Origin: CAYHIW01 sp964356745
Lineage (GTDB): Bacteria > Patescibacteriota > Microgenomatia > UBA1406 > GWC2-37-13
NCBI GenBank assembly: GCA_964356745.1
Contig: CAYHIW010000010.1
Location: 1-22,132 of the forward strand
DNA: 22,132 nt
Direction of reading: 5' to 3'
The notes under the pieces are model-generated. The model ran no database searches. It was not told the DNA's origin and saw nothing but the letters and a program-made list of their open reading frames with translations. The number at the start of each line of letters is the position of its first letter. Within the stretch, counting starts at the first letter, position 1. Made by a program: the position numbers and the translations under genes. Positions 1 through 7,070 of the stretch are shown here, in pieces.

Positions 1-581
1 TGCTGTCCAATGACCAACGCAACGATGGTACCCGCTACAGCAGTCATGGCAGAGAGAAAGTTGAAGAAAAGCGCTCGTTCTTTACTGTATCCACCGTGAA
101 TAAGAACACCAAAGTTACCAATCTCCTGTGGGATCTCGTGCAACACAACCGCAAGGGTAGTCGCAACACCAGTGGGAACACTCACGAGATAGCTTGCTCC
201 GATAATGAGCCCATCTATGAAGTTGTGTACGCCGTCTCCAAACAAGGTAAGCGTTGTCAAAGGCTTGGGATAGTGGATATGCTTATTGGCATGATATTCG
301 TGCCGAATATGCAGAATTTTTTCGATCACAAACGTCGAAACCATACCAAACAGAATGTAAAATGAAATCGTTTGAGTAAAACCGCCTTTTTCGACAACTT
401 CTGGAAGTAAATGAATAAAAACGTCACCAAGCATTGCTCCAACAGAGAAACTCACGAAGTAAATGAGAAAGTTATTGAGTTTTTTTTCTTTTACCGGCAG
501 GATAAACACACCAATAAGAGAAACTAAACTAACGAGAAAGACGCTTGCGAGGGCGTAGATCCAAATTGATAGAATTGTCAT
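1..581 (-). CDS. ZIP-family divalent metal (zinc) transporter, C-terminus beyond window
   Basis: The reverse strand from an ATG at 581 translates without a stop to the window edge (193 residues seen). It has the ZIP family pattern: hydrophobic N-terminal helices (about 4-28 and 38-60), a His-rich cytoplasmic loop (HIRHEYHANKHIH, about 91-103), then the two metal-binding helices. These carry GDGVHNFIDG at 115-124 (H119, N120, D123) and LHEIPQEIG at 147-155 (H148, E149, E153). ZIP proteins move Zn2+ or Fe2+ into the cytoplasm, and the HEIPQE form is typical of bacterial ZupT-like and GufA-like members. The start lies 12 nt after the Fur-family gene stop, so the two are probably one operon and zinc is the likely substrate. 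The last helices are outside the window. Family assignment is firm; metal specificity is inferred. Confidence 0.93.
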   Translation of the reverse strand, partial: MTILSIWIYALASVFLVSLVSLIGVFILPVKEKKLNNFLIYFVSFSVGAMLGDVFIHLLPEVVEKGGFTQTISFYILFGMVSTFVIEKILHIRHEYHANKHIHYPKPLTTLTLFGDGVHNFIDGLIIGASYLVSVPTGVATTLAVVLHEIPQEIGNFGVLIHGGYSKERALFFNFLSAMTAVAGTIVALVIGQ

Positions 582-593
582 ATTGTTAAATTG
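582..593. repeat. Short octanucleotide repeat between fur and the ZIP gene
   Basis: On the minus strand the gap and its edges read as consecutive 8-mers AACAATTT, AACAATAT and GACAATTC. The same 8-mer, in both orientations, makes up the longer array at 5806-5858. The gap has no Shine-Dalgarno sequence for the ZIP start. Confidence 0.45.
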
Positions 594-1007
594 TTAATGG
601 CATTTGGCACAAAAGCCAAAAAACTCCATCTTGTGATCTGTTATTTTAAATTCGTTCTTCTGGGCAATGTCTTTTGAGATCTCCTCAACAGTACAACCTC
701 CAACACCACTTATATCTCCACACTTTTTACAGACAAGGTGATGATGGTGGGGTAGAGAAGCACGCTCATACCGAAACTTCCCCTCCTGAAGCTCAATTTG
801 TTTAAGAATTCCCTTTTCTAGAAAGATTTGAAGCGTACGATAAATGGTCGTAACATCAGTTTTAACTTTCATGAAGCTGAGTATTTTACTCAAGCCTTCG
901 ACATCAAGAGGCGTTCGAGACTGCCAAAAAATAGAGAGAAGGGTAGAACGAACCGGAGTATCTTTGAGTCCATGCTCTTTGAGTATTTCTTGAGTATTGA
1001 TTTTCAT
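594..1007 (-). CDS. Fur-family metalloregulator, probably Zur-like
   Basis: This 137-residue protein has Fur length and layout. A winged helix occupies about 8-82, with recognition helix TDVTTIYRTLQIFLEKGIL at 50-68. The dimerisation domain has the HHHHLVCKKCG motif (H87-H90, C93, C96), an extra C105, H125 and a C-terminal CAKCH (C133, C136). The paired CxxC motifs are the usual structural zinc site, and the His cluster contributes to the regulatory metal site. Fur-family proteins repress transcription when metal-loaded. The gene sits directly upstream of a ZIP importer and has a perfect 7-1-7 palindrome in its promoter, which suggests an autoregulated zinc-uptake operon, hence Zur-like. Fur or PerR activity cannot be excluded from sequence alone. 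The ATG at 1007 has no clear Shine-Dalgarno sequence. Confidence 0.92.
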   Translation of the reverse strand: MKINTQEILKEHGLKDTPVRSTLLSIFWQSRTPLDVEGLSKILSFMKVKTDVTTIYRTLQIFLEKGILKQIELQEGKFRYERASLPHHHHLVCKKCGDISGVGGCTVEEISKDIAQKNEFKITDHKMEFFGFCAKCH

Positions 1008-1012
1008 ATGAT

Positions 1013-1034
1013 AGTTGTTTGCAAGTTGTTTGCA
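1013..1034. repeat. Two perfect 11-bp tandem repeats in the fur leader
   Basis: AGTTGTTTGCA occurs twice without a gap (1013-1023 and 1024-1034). On the coding strand it reads TGCAAACAACT and shares the TGCAA and AACT elements of the neighbouring palindrome. The repeats lie between the -10 box and the fur ATG, with a period near one helical turn. They may be extra regulator half-sites. Confidence 0.7.
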
Positions 1035-1037
1035 TTT

Positions 1038-1066
1038 AGTATATGCAACTCAGTTGCATTTGTCAA
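1038..1066 (-). promoter_or_regulatory. Sigma70-type promoter of fur-ZIP operon
   Basis: On the minus strand, consensus TTGACA (1066-1061) is followed by 17 nt and TATACT (1043-1038). This is five of six -10 matches and ideal spacing. The start of transcription would fall near 1031, giving a leader of about 24 nt. It is the strongest promoter in the window by sequence. Confidence 0.85.
1043..1059. promoter_or_regulatory. 7-1-7 palindromic operator filling the promoter spacer
   Basis: ATGCAACTCAGTTGCAT is a perfect inverted repeat around a central C. Its core TGCAACT-C-AGTTGCA has the 7-1-7 geometry typical of Fur-family boxes. It overlaps the -10 by one base and otherwise lies in the 17-bp spacer, so a bound dimer would block polymerase. 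The adjacent Fur-family gene is the likely regulator. The site differs in sequence from the classical Fur and PerR boxes. Confidence 0.75.
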
Positions 1067-1072
1067 TACGAT

Positions 1073-2113
1073 CTACCTCTTACTATAAAACGATACAGCA
1101 ATGAGAGTGGTTATAGGAACCGCAGCTATGATTCCAATGCTCGAAACGAGTGTTCGAACGATTTCAGTTGCAACCACTTCTTGATTTACCACTTGAGAAT
1201 AGGATACATTTGCGTTGAAAAACAAAAGAAAGAGTGGGAGAGATGCTCCTGCATATACAAGCGCAAGTGTATTAACCAGCGAAGCTATGTGATCGTGCCC
1301 AATATCCATAGCGTGCTTGTAAAGTTCTTTGAATGAGAAATCCTTATTGGCTTCACGAAGTTTTTGCACAATTGATGTCTGCGAAATCGTTACATCGTCT
1401 AGAACTCCCATCGCACCAATAATAATCCCCGCCAATAAGATATTTTTAATATTCAAGCTCACTCCCTGGATGTTTTGAATATAAACCGCTTCTTCTGCAG
1501 CAAACCCTGTAAGCTTCGCAAAGTTAACAAACAGCGTAGCCAATATCCCCGTAAGTACCAAAGATAAAAAAGTAGCTGCAATTCCAATTGTGGTTTTTTT
1601 ATTTACTCCATGAGTAATGAAAAAGGTAATGGGAATAATAAAAAGAGAGGCGAGGAGAGTAACAATCACAGGATCGTTCCCTAATAAAATATTAGGGATG
1701 ATGAGTCGGGTTATCATAGTAAACGAAATCATCATTCCAATAAGAGAAAGTAATCCTCTGAAGCGTGCAATGCCAAATACAACAACTAAGAATAAAAGCA
1801 GGAGAACAAGAAGCTGATTCTTACGTTTGAAATCTGCGATAAATACGTTACTTGCACCCTTATTATTTTTTTCATAGGTCATTACAACGCTGTCGCCCTT
1901 ACGATACTCTATATTTTTCTGGTTTTCTGAATTAGTTTGAACTTGGACAGATTTGTCTTTAAGAGGGCCTTCTTCGAACTTAACGGTAACTTCATTTTTT
2001 TTAACATCTATTATTATTGCGTCATAGAACGATTGTTTAGATTGAGCGGAGACTCGTGAAACATAGAATGTGGAACATAGAACGAAAACAAAAATAAGGA
2101 TAAATCGCTTCAT
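1073..2113 (-). CDS. YibE/F-family membrane protein
   Basis: The protein has 346 residues. An N-terminal signal sequence (about 1-23, likely cleavage after VSA) precedes a small beta-rich extracytoplasmic domain (about 28-95). Seven or so membrane helices follow (about 101-118, 120-140, 148-168, 175-198, 224-245, 279-300, 322-342). The motif GAMGVLDDVTISQ at 233-245 and GHDHIASLVNTLALVYAG at 272-289 are hallmarks of the YibE/F family. The molecular role of this family is not established; transport has been suggested. It is the first gene of the minus-strand block, but fur has its own promoter 3' of it, so co-transcription is not needed. The start is preceded by AGAAGG three bases upstream, one of the few Shine-Dalgarno-like sequences here. 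Confidence 0.88.
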   Translation of the reverse strand: MKRFILIFVFVLCSTFYVSRVSAQSKQSFYDAIIIDVKKNEVTVKFEEGPLKDKSVQVQTNSENQKNIEYRKGDSVVMTYEKNNKGASNVFIADFKRKNQLLVLLLLFLVVVFGIARFRGLLSLIGMMISFTMITRLIIPNILLGNDPVIVTLLASLFIIPITFFITHGVNKKTTIGIAATFLSLVLTGILATLFVNFAKLTGFAAEEAVYIQNIQGVSLNIKNILLAGIIIGAMGVLDDVTISQTSIVQKLREANKDFSFKELYKHAMDIGHDHIASLVNTLALVYAGASLPLFLLFFNANVSYSQVVNQEVVATEIVRTLVSSIGIIAAVPITTLIAVSFYSKR

Positions 2114-2137
2114 ACGCCTTCTATTTTACAATTAAAA

Positions 2138-2146
2138 TGGTAAAAT
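2138..2146 (+). promoter_or_regulatory. Extended -10 promoter of the DsbA-like gene, leaderless
   Basis: TGgTAAAAT has the extended -10 TG and lies six bases before the ATG at 2153. Transcription would begin at or next to the start codon, so the mRNA should be leaderless. No -35 match is seen 17 bases upstream. Confidence 0.55.
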
Positions 2147-2152
2147 CTCATA

Positions 2153-2806
2153 ATGTCACGGAATAATATTCTCATTACCCTCGGATCAATTGCCTCAATC
2201 TTCGTGTTTCTATGGATCGTGTACGCAGCAAGTAACTCATCAACGCCTCAATCAAGTCAAATATTTAAAGCATCGTCAACCGTCCTTCCAACCGATCATG
2301 TGAAATGGAATACAAAAGCCAAAAAAGTTCTCATTGAGTACAGCGACCTTCAATGTCCGGCCTGTCAGAGCTTTCATACGATCTTGAAGCAGATTGAAGC
2401 ATCCGGAAGTGCACAACAAAATATTGTCAAGTCTACTGCGTTTGTCTATCGTAACTATCCGCTAACTACCATTCACAAGAATGCTCAGATAGCAGCTCTT
2501 GCCGCTGAAGCAGCCTCAAAACAAGGAAAGGTATTTGAATTTCACGACATCTTATTTACCAATCAGGCAGATTGGTCTAAACTCTCCGACCCAATGCCTA
2601 AATTTAGAGAATATGTAAGGAAACTCGAACTCGACGAAGCAAAATTCGATGAAGATGTAAAATCTGCAGAAGTTAAGAAAAAAGTTGCGGATGATGTCGC
2701 TTTGGGCAACCAATCACAAGTAAATTCGACTCCAAGCTTTTTCTTAAACGGTAAAAAACTCGAATTCGGCTCCTTTGACGAGTTCGTAAAGCTTCTCGCT
2801 CAATAA
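2153..2806 (+). CDS. Membrane-anchored DsbA-like thioredoxin-fold protein
   Basis: The 217-residue protein has one N-terminal helix (about 6-26) that anchors it outside the membrane or serves as an uncleaved signal. A thioredoxin-fold domain of the DsbA/Thioredoxin_4 type follows. The active site is EYSDLQCPACQSFH with C68-P-A-C71. The helical insert runs at about 105-180, and the cis-proline loop is NSTPSFFLNGK (T193, P194). Such proteins make or reshuffle disulfides in exported proteins. No DsbB or VKOR partner is present in the window, so the source of oxidising power is unknown. The stop is only three bases from the convergent stop of the next gene. Confidence 0.92.
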   Translation: MSRNNILITLGSIASIFVFLWIVYAASNSSTPQSSQIFKASSTVLPTDHVKWNTKAKKVLIEYSDLQCPACQSFHTILKQIEASGSAQQNIVKSTAFVYRNYPLTTIHKNAQIAALAAEAASKQGKVFEFHDILFTNQADWSKLSDPMPKFREYVRKLELDEAKFDEDVKSAEVKKKVADDVALGNQSQVNSTPSFFLNGKKLEFGSFDEFVKLLAQ

Positions 2807-2809
2807 AAC

Positions 2810-3637
2810 CTACCGGTTATAAGCTATCAATCTTTTTTCTGCTAAAGCAAGATTCCCTAATGACTCTAAAACAAGTTTGTCCAAATCAGTCTCTGTGTCG
2901 GGCTCTGGATAAAAAAGCACTTTTTCTTCCATAAAGAAAACTGAGATCATCAATTCATCATCTCGCTCAAATCTGAGCTCGACAGAATCAGTAGCTCCTG
3001 AACCATTTTCTAAATCTCTTGTAGAAAAGATGTTTATATCTACATCATCATTCAATCTATGAACTATCGAGGTTGTTACTTCATATTGATTGGCCAATCG
3101 AGCAAAAATATCCCATACCATTGCGTGAGATCCTATCGTCAACTCTCCCTCTTCTCCGTCAGGAACAAATTCAATTCCTCTTCGTTTTATATCTAACCAA
3201 GCGGCCCTTCTGCAAACCTCATCCTTTTCTGAGACTATCATGTTCTCTAGTAACTCTGTCATTAAAAAAACGTAGTCTTCCTCGCTATCTACCAACTGTG
3301 CCTTATCAAACATGTCATCCAAATCATCTTCTTGAGTGAGATTATCATTGATAAGAAACGTGCCATCTTCAATGAAGAAGTATATTTTTTGAGGAATTTC
3401 TTCTTGATCAGACATCTCATCATCAGAAAAAAATTGCACCATTACCTTGTCACGCTCTCCTTCTGCAAGAAACATGTCGTATTGTATAGATACGCGATTA
3501 AAATCTGTCCACGGCTGACTGTAAAGAAAATCCGCTGTGCGTGTTCTTTCACATTCTGAATTGATACTATGAATACGTTCTGCAAGTTGAAATGCTTTGA
3601 CAGATGGAGGGAATAGTCCGCGCCTACGCTCTAACAT
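2810..3637 (-). CDS. Acidic protein of unknown function
   Basis: I do not recognise this 275-residue protein. It has no signal peptide or membrane helix and is strongly acidic, with runs such as SDDEMSDQEEIPQ and NLTQEDDLDDMFDK. Two segments resemble each other: FFIEDGTFLINDN...EDDLDDM in the first half and FFMEEKVLFYPEPD...TDLDKLV near the end. Each is preceded by beta-like strands, so an internal duplication is possible. I chose the ATG at 3637 rather than the upstream ATG at 3736. The longer version would run through the divergent gene start at 3689, while 3637 has TGgTATACT exactly six bases before it. The role is probably cytoplasmic. Confidence 0.72.
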   Translation of the reverse strand: MLERRRGLFPPSVKAFQLAERIHSINSECERTRTADFLYSQPWTDFNRVSIQYDMFLAEGERDKVMVQFFSDDEMSDQEEIPQKIYFFIEDGTFLINDNLTQEDDLDDMFDKAQLVDSEEDYVFLMTELLENMIVSEKDEVCRRAAWLDIKRRGIEFVPDGEEGELTIGSHAMVWDIFARLANQYEVTTSIVHRLNDDVDINIFSTRDLENGSGATDSVELRFERDDELMISVFFMEEKVLFYPEPDTETDLDKLVLESLGNLALAEKRLIAYNR

Positions 3638-3643
3638 ATCGAT

Positions 3644-3652
3644 AGTATACCA
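3644..3652 (-). promoter_or_regulatory. Extended -10 promoter of the acidic protein gene, leaderless
   Basis: On the minus strand TGgTATACT ends six bases before the ATG at 3637, the same layout as at 2138 and 3674. It supports the shorter start and a leaderless transcript. The two divergent -10 boxes lie only 27 bp apart. Confidence 0.6.
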
Positions 3653-3673
3653 GAAACCTCTAAGGCTACTTTC

Positions 3674-3682
3674 TGATACAAT
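3674..3682 (+). promoter_or_regulatory. Extended -10 promoter of the hydrolase-Mur ligase genes, leaderless
   Basis: TGaTACAAT has the extended -10 TG and ends six bases before the ATG at 3689. No good -35 is visible. It would drive the hydrolase and the overlapping Mur-ligase-like gene. Confidence 0.6.
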
Positions 3683-3688
3683 TAGGGC

Positions 3689-4381
3689 ATGCAGATTGCC
3701 ATAAAAGGCCACGGAAAACCCATTCTGTTTGTGCACGGCTGGGGTGGCTCGATCGAGAGCCTAACGCCACTGGCAAAAAACCTTGAAAGTAGCCATCAAA
3801 CAATTACTATTGAGCTTCCTGGTTTTGGCAAAAGCGACAATCCAGAACCTGACTGGGGAGTAGAAGAATACGCTCAAGAAATCGTCAACTTGTTGAAAGT
3901 CCATAAAGTCCGTAAAGTCACTTATTTTGGGCATTCGTTTGGCGGAGAACTGGGAATCTATCTTGCGGCAAATACGAAACTCATTGACAAACTCATCCTG
4001 TGCAACTCCTCATTCAAACGTACCGGAAGAAAATCTATACTCGCGCGCATGTATCACTATTTATTTCCAAACAATAACCCACCGTTTAAAATGATCCTGT
4101 ATCGCATCTTGTTTCGATCTTCAGACTTAGCAAAGTTTCCCCATCTAGAACAAAACTTCAGAAAAATCGTAAAGCAAGATTTGACAAATCTCTTGGAGAA
4201 GATCAACGTTAAAACGCTCATCATTTGGGGAGCAAAAGATTCGATCACGCCAGTCTCCTGGGCATATGAACTGCACGAGAAGATAAAAAACTCAGAACTG
4301 GAAATTGTCGAAGATGCACGACATGGTCTACCACTTCGACAACCTGAGCTTGTTGCCAAACTTATTGAATCATTTGTATGA
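3689..4381 (+). CDS. Alpha/beta hydrolase
   Basis: This 230-residue cytoplasmic protein has the full alpha/beta hydrolase set. The oxyanion-hole loop is FVHGWGGS at 14-21, the nucleophile elbow GHSFGG has S83, the acid is in WGAKDSITP (D184) and the base in DARHGLP (H212). A short lid at about 105-165 is basic and aromatic. The substrate cannot be read from sequence. Relatives hydrolyse esters, lactones or thioesters. The stop overlaps the next start by four bases (ATGA), so it is translationally coupled to a membrane-anchored Mur-ligase-like gene, and an envelope-precursor role is plausible. Residues 70-78 (KVHKVRKVT) are encoded by a 9-bp triple repeat. Confidence 0.93.
   Translation: MQIAIKGHGKPILFVHGWGGSIESLTPLAKNLESSHQTITIELPGFGKSDNPEPDWGVEEYAQEIVNLLKVHKVRKVTYFGHSFGGELGIYLAANTKLIDKLILCNSSFKRTGRKSILARMYHYLFPNNNPPFKMILYRILFRSSDLAKFPHLEQNFRKIVKQDLTNLLEKINVKTLIIWGAKDSITPVSWAYELHEKIKNSELEIVEDARHGLPLRQPELVAKLIESFV
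3896..3922 (+). repeat. In-frame 9-bp triple repeat inside the hydrolase gene
   Basis: Three consecutive 9-mers read AAAGTCCAT, AAAGTCCGT and AAAGTCACT and encode KV-rich residues on a surface strand edge. The period keeps the reading frame. It resembles the other short tandem arrays in the window. Confidence 0.55.
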
Positions 4382-5802
4382 TTATTGCACTCATCGGCAC
4401 TGTTTTATTTTTCATAAAAGTTCTGGAGCTTCTGTATTTTTTTCAAATTAAGGAATATCGATTTGATAGATTCTGGTCATTACTAAGAGAAGAGGGGATT
4501 ATTCAAACAGTCTATACCAAACATCCTCGTTTCCCCGCCAAAAAACTACACAACCTCTTAATTGTTGGGGTTAATATACCCATTGCGTATCTTCTGTATT
4601 TAGATCTCGTAACTACACCAATAATGTTTCAGCTGACGATACTCATCTTCGTGCCCATTATTGCGTTACTAGGGGTCACTCTCGGAGTAATGACTACAGC
4701 CCCTATAGTATATATATATCGCCAGACTTTGATAGTAAAGGCAAAAAAGAAAATTGCCCAGTCCAAAGCAAAGTTCATCATTATTTCCGGTACTTACGGC
4801 AAAACATCGGTAAAGGAATTCTTATTTCAATTACTCTCAACTAAGTATCAGGTCGCAAAAACAGATCGAAACATGAACACCGATGTTGGTGTTGCGCTCT
4901 CAATACTTAAGAATCTCAAGGATGATACCGAATATTTTATTACTGAAGTTGGAGCATATCGATTAGGGGAAGTCGACAGAGTATGCCGGCTCATTCACCC
5001 GACTTACGGCATTCTCACATCCAAAGGGAATCAACACGTCGATCTTTTTGGATCAATCAATAATCTTGCAGAGGCAGAAGCCGAGTTTATCGTCTATCTT
5101 CCTCAAGATGGAGCTCTTTATGTAAATAAAAATGCAGCAGATAAAAGTCTTTTGAAAGAAACAAGCGCAAAGACATATATTTTTGCACAAGACAAGGATG
5201 CTGATATTTTTCCAACCGATATTAAGACTACAGCCAAATCAATCATGGCGACGGTTCAGCACAAACAAAGCGCCATTAAAGTCCACGCGCCGCTCATTGG
5301 TGAACATAATCTTATCAATCTACTACCTTGTATCGGCCTTGCGCTTGATGTTGGTATGAGCGTCGAAGAAGTTGAAAAAGCAATCAAAGAACTTAAACAA
5401 GTAACCGGAAAGTTATCTTTTCACAAAAGCACACTTGAGAATGCAGAGATCTTGAATGACGCAAGCAACTCATGCCTTGAGGGATTTATCGCGGCGATAA
5501 AAACAGCTAATCGCTTTACTCATTCTAAAAAAATCATTGTTTCCAAAGGCATTATCGAGCTTGGTTCTCAGAAGGAGGACTCGTACCGTCAAATTCTTGA
5601 TGAACTTGCCAAAACCGATATTGAATTGCTTACTACCGATAAACTCTTTAAAATAATGGGCACGGAGCGTAGGGTAGTGCTATGTAAAGATGAAGTACAA
5701 CTTCTTGCAGAAATAACCAAACGTCTTGGAGAAAAAACTTTAATTGTGCTCGAAGGAAAATATACCAATAATTTTATAAGTAAAATTATTGTGAATGGTT
5801 AA
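4378..5802 (+). CDS. MurF-like Mur ligase with N-terminal membrane helices
   Basis: The 474-residue protein begins with three hydrophobic segments (about 2-22, 58-78, 83-112) in place of the UDP-sugar-binding domain of MurF. The Mur ligase core follows. Its P-loop is SGTYGKTSVKE (G138-S144), with TDRNMNTDVGVAL at 162-174 where MurF has its N-x-N-T element. EVGAYRLGEVD at 190-200 and GNQHVDLFGS at 217-226 are MurF-like, and GEHNLINLLP at 308-317 is the family HN motif. The C-terminal domain is divergent: NDASNSCLEGF replaces the MurF DxYNANP motif, GK replaces the usual GR at 344-345, and the KGSR motif is absent. It should form an ATP-driven amide bond on a membrane-bound substrate, but the substrate is unknown. 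It overlaps the hydrolase by four bases. Confidence 0.85.
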   Translation: MIIALIGTVLFFIKVLELLYFFQIKEYRFDRFWSLLREEGIIQTVYTKHPRFPAKKLHNLLIVGVNIPIAYLLYLDLVTTPIMFQLTILIFVPIIALLGVTLGVMTTAPIVYIYRQTLIVKAKKKIAQSKAKFIIISGTYGKTSVKEFLFQLLSTKYQVAKTDRNMNTDVGVALSILKNLKDDTEYFITEVGAYRLGEVDRVCRLIHPTYGILTSKGNQHVDLFGSINNLAEAEAEFIVYLPQDGALYVNKNAADKSLLKETSAKTYIFAQDKDADIFPTDIKTTAKSIMATVQHKQSAIKVHAPLIGEHNLINLLPCIGLALDVGMSVEEVEKAIKELKQVTGKLSFHKSTLENAEILNDASNSCLEGFIAAIKTANRFTHSKKIIVSKGIIELGSQKEDSYRQILDELAKTDIELLTTDKLFKIMGTERRVVLCKDEVQLLAEITKRLGEKTLIVLEGKYTNNFISKIIVNG

Positions 5803-5805
5803 ATT

Positions 5806-5858
5806 GTTACATTGTCAAATTATTAACAATTTAGCAATTTAGCCATATAGCAATTGTG
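5806..5858. repeat. Octanucleotide repeat array between Mur ligase and aminotransferase genes
   Basis: Consecutive 8-mers can be read as AAATTGTT, ACATTGTC, AAATTATT, then AACAATTT, AGCAATTT, AGCCATAT and AGCAATTG. The second set is the reverse complement type of the first, so the array is a loose inverted repeat that fills the 65-bp gap. The same 8-mer appears at 582-593. A partial -10 (TATTAA, 5859-5864) lies just before the next ATG, but promoter function is uncertain. Confidence 0.6.
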
Positions 5859-5867
5859 TATTAAAAT

Positions 5868-7070
5868 ATGATTTCAACTGATTTTGCACCAAATGAACGA
5901 TGGATCGACTCTCTCACTGCGCTGAGAGTAATGAATCTACCGTGGCGGTGGAAAAAGGGTAATGCGCTCCACACTATCAAACATCGATTGAAGAAATTTT
6001 TCCCAGGTAACGAACTGTTTTTCTTTCTGACAGCTCGCGCCGGGCTCCATCGCCTCTTCCAGGGACTCAAACTCCAACCTGGAGACGAAGTTCTCGTGCA
6101 AGGATTCACCTGTGAGGCAGTTGTTCTCCCAGCCAAAGATCTCAAACTTAAGGTAATCTATGTTGACATTAACGAAGACGATTTTTCAATGAATTTGAGT
6201 GACTTCGAAAAGAAAATTACATCTCGATCTCGAGTCGTACTCCTTCAACATAGTTTTGGGATAACGCCAAAACAACGTAATAATATTATTAGAAAAGCCC
6301 AAAGTAGTGGGATACTTGTAGTAGAAGATCTTGCACATGGCTTTGATGAAAAGGTATTTAAAGAAGATGTAAAAACAATCAAACTCTTATCTTTTGGGAG
6401 ATCGAAGAATATTTCATCGGTATTTGGAGGTGCAATTGCATTAACAGATAACGATCTTATCCATTGGTTCAAAAATACCGAAAAAACGCTCAAATATCCA
6501 ACGTTTGGATTCATTTATAGACTTCTTCTCTATAAGGCATTCGCTCCTTTTATTCGTTCAACGTATGATTGGGGCTTGGGTAAAACACTTCATAAGATAT
6601 GTACAATCATTGGTCTCTTTCCTGCCGAGATTTCAGCCTTAGAAAAAGAGGGAACATACGACAATTTGTTTGAAAAAGCATATCCAAATGTACTCGCAAC
6701 CCTACTTTTAAAACAGATCAAGTATTTTGATCTAAAACTGAAGAAAAAGTATGATGCAATAGAACTTTACGAAACGTGCTTTCATACATTTAATGGTCAT
6801 CCATCGCATACATTGTGTCGATATCCTGCACTTATCCAAAACAGAGATAAAGTTATTAAATCTCTGTCAAAACATAATATCTTTCTTGGTAAATGGTATG
6901 ATCAACCAGTTGCTCCTAAGTCTGTCGACCTTAAAACGGTTTCATACAAATCAGGTTCGTGTCCTACGGCAGAAACAATATGCAAACAAATCATTAATCT
7001 TCCTGTCAATGTACGAACAAGGCAGGCCCGTCGTATTATTACCTTGATTAAAAAATATGAGAGTAACTGA
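5868..7070 (+). CDS. DegT/DnrJ/EryC1-type PLP aminotransferase
   Basis: The 400-residue protein matches the DegT/DnrJ/EryC1/StrS fold-type I family. The cofactor-binding pieces are TARAGLH at 55-61, GFTCEAVVLPA at 79-89, VVEDLAHGFD at 151-160 (D154 contacts the pyridine nitrogen) and LLSFGRSKNISSVFGGAIAL at 173-192. K180 is the probable Schiff-base lysine. Family members usually aminate keto-sugar nucleotides. The protein differs from standard sugar aminotransferases in its long N-terminal lead of about 45 residues and a helical insert around 205-260, so the substrate may not be a nucleotide sugar. Its end overlaps the FemAB start by 14 bases, which suggests the two act in the same envelope pathway. 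Confidence 0.87.
   Translation: MISTDFAPNERWIDSLTALRVMNLPWRWKKGNALHTIKHRLKKFFPGNELFFFLTARAGLHRLFQGLKLQPGDEVLVQGFTCEAVVLPAKDLKLKVIYVDINEDDFSMNLSDFEKKITSRSRVVLLQHSFGITPKQRNNIIRKAQSSGILVVEDLAHGFDEKVFKEDVKTIKLLSFGRSKNISSVFGGAIALTDNDLIHWFKNTEKTLKYPTFGFIYRLLLYKAFAPFIRSTYDWGLGKTLHKICTIIGLFPAEISALEKEGTYDNLFEKAYPNVLATLLLKQIKYFDLKLKKKYDAIELYETCFHTFNGHPSHTLCRYPALIQNRDKVIKSLSKHNIFLGKWYDQPVAPKSVDLKTVSYKSGSCPTAETICKQIINLPVNVRTRQARRIITLIKKYESN

Noticed and set aside
828..1336. Plus-strand frames across fur and the YibE/F gene
   Set aside because: They are antisense to clearly conserved proteins and have no family-like sequence.
2800..2825. Terminator between the converging DsbA-like and acidic protein genes
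   Set aside because: Only three bases separate the stops; AACC/GGTT symmetry is too short for a terminator.
3638..3736. Longer start (ATG 3736) for the acidic protein gene
   Set aside because: It would overlap the beginning of the divergent hydrolase and both promoters; the ATG at 3637 has a well-placed extended -10.
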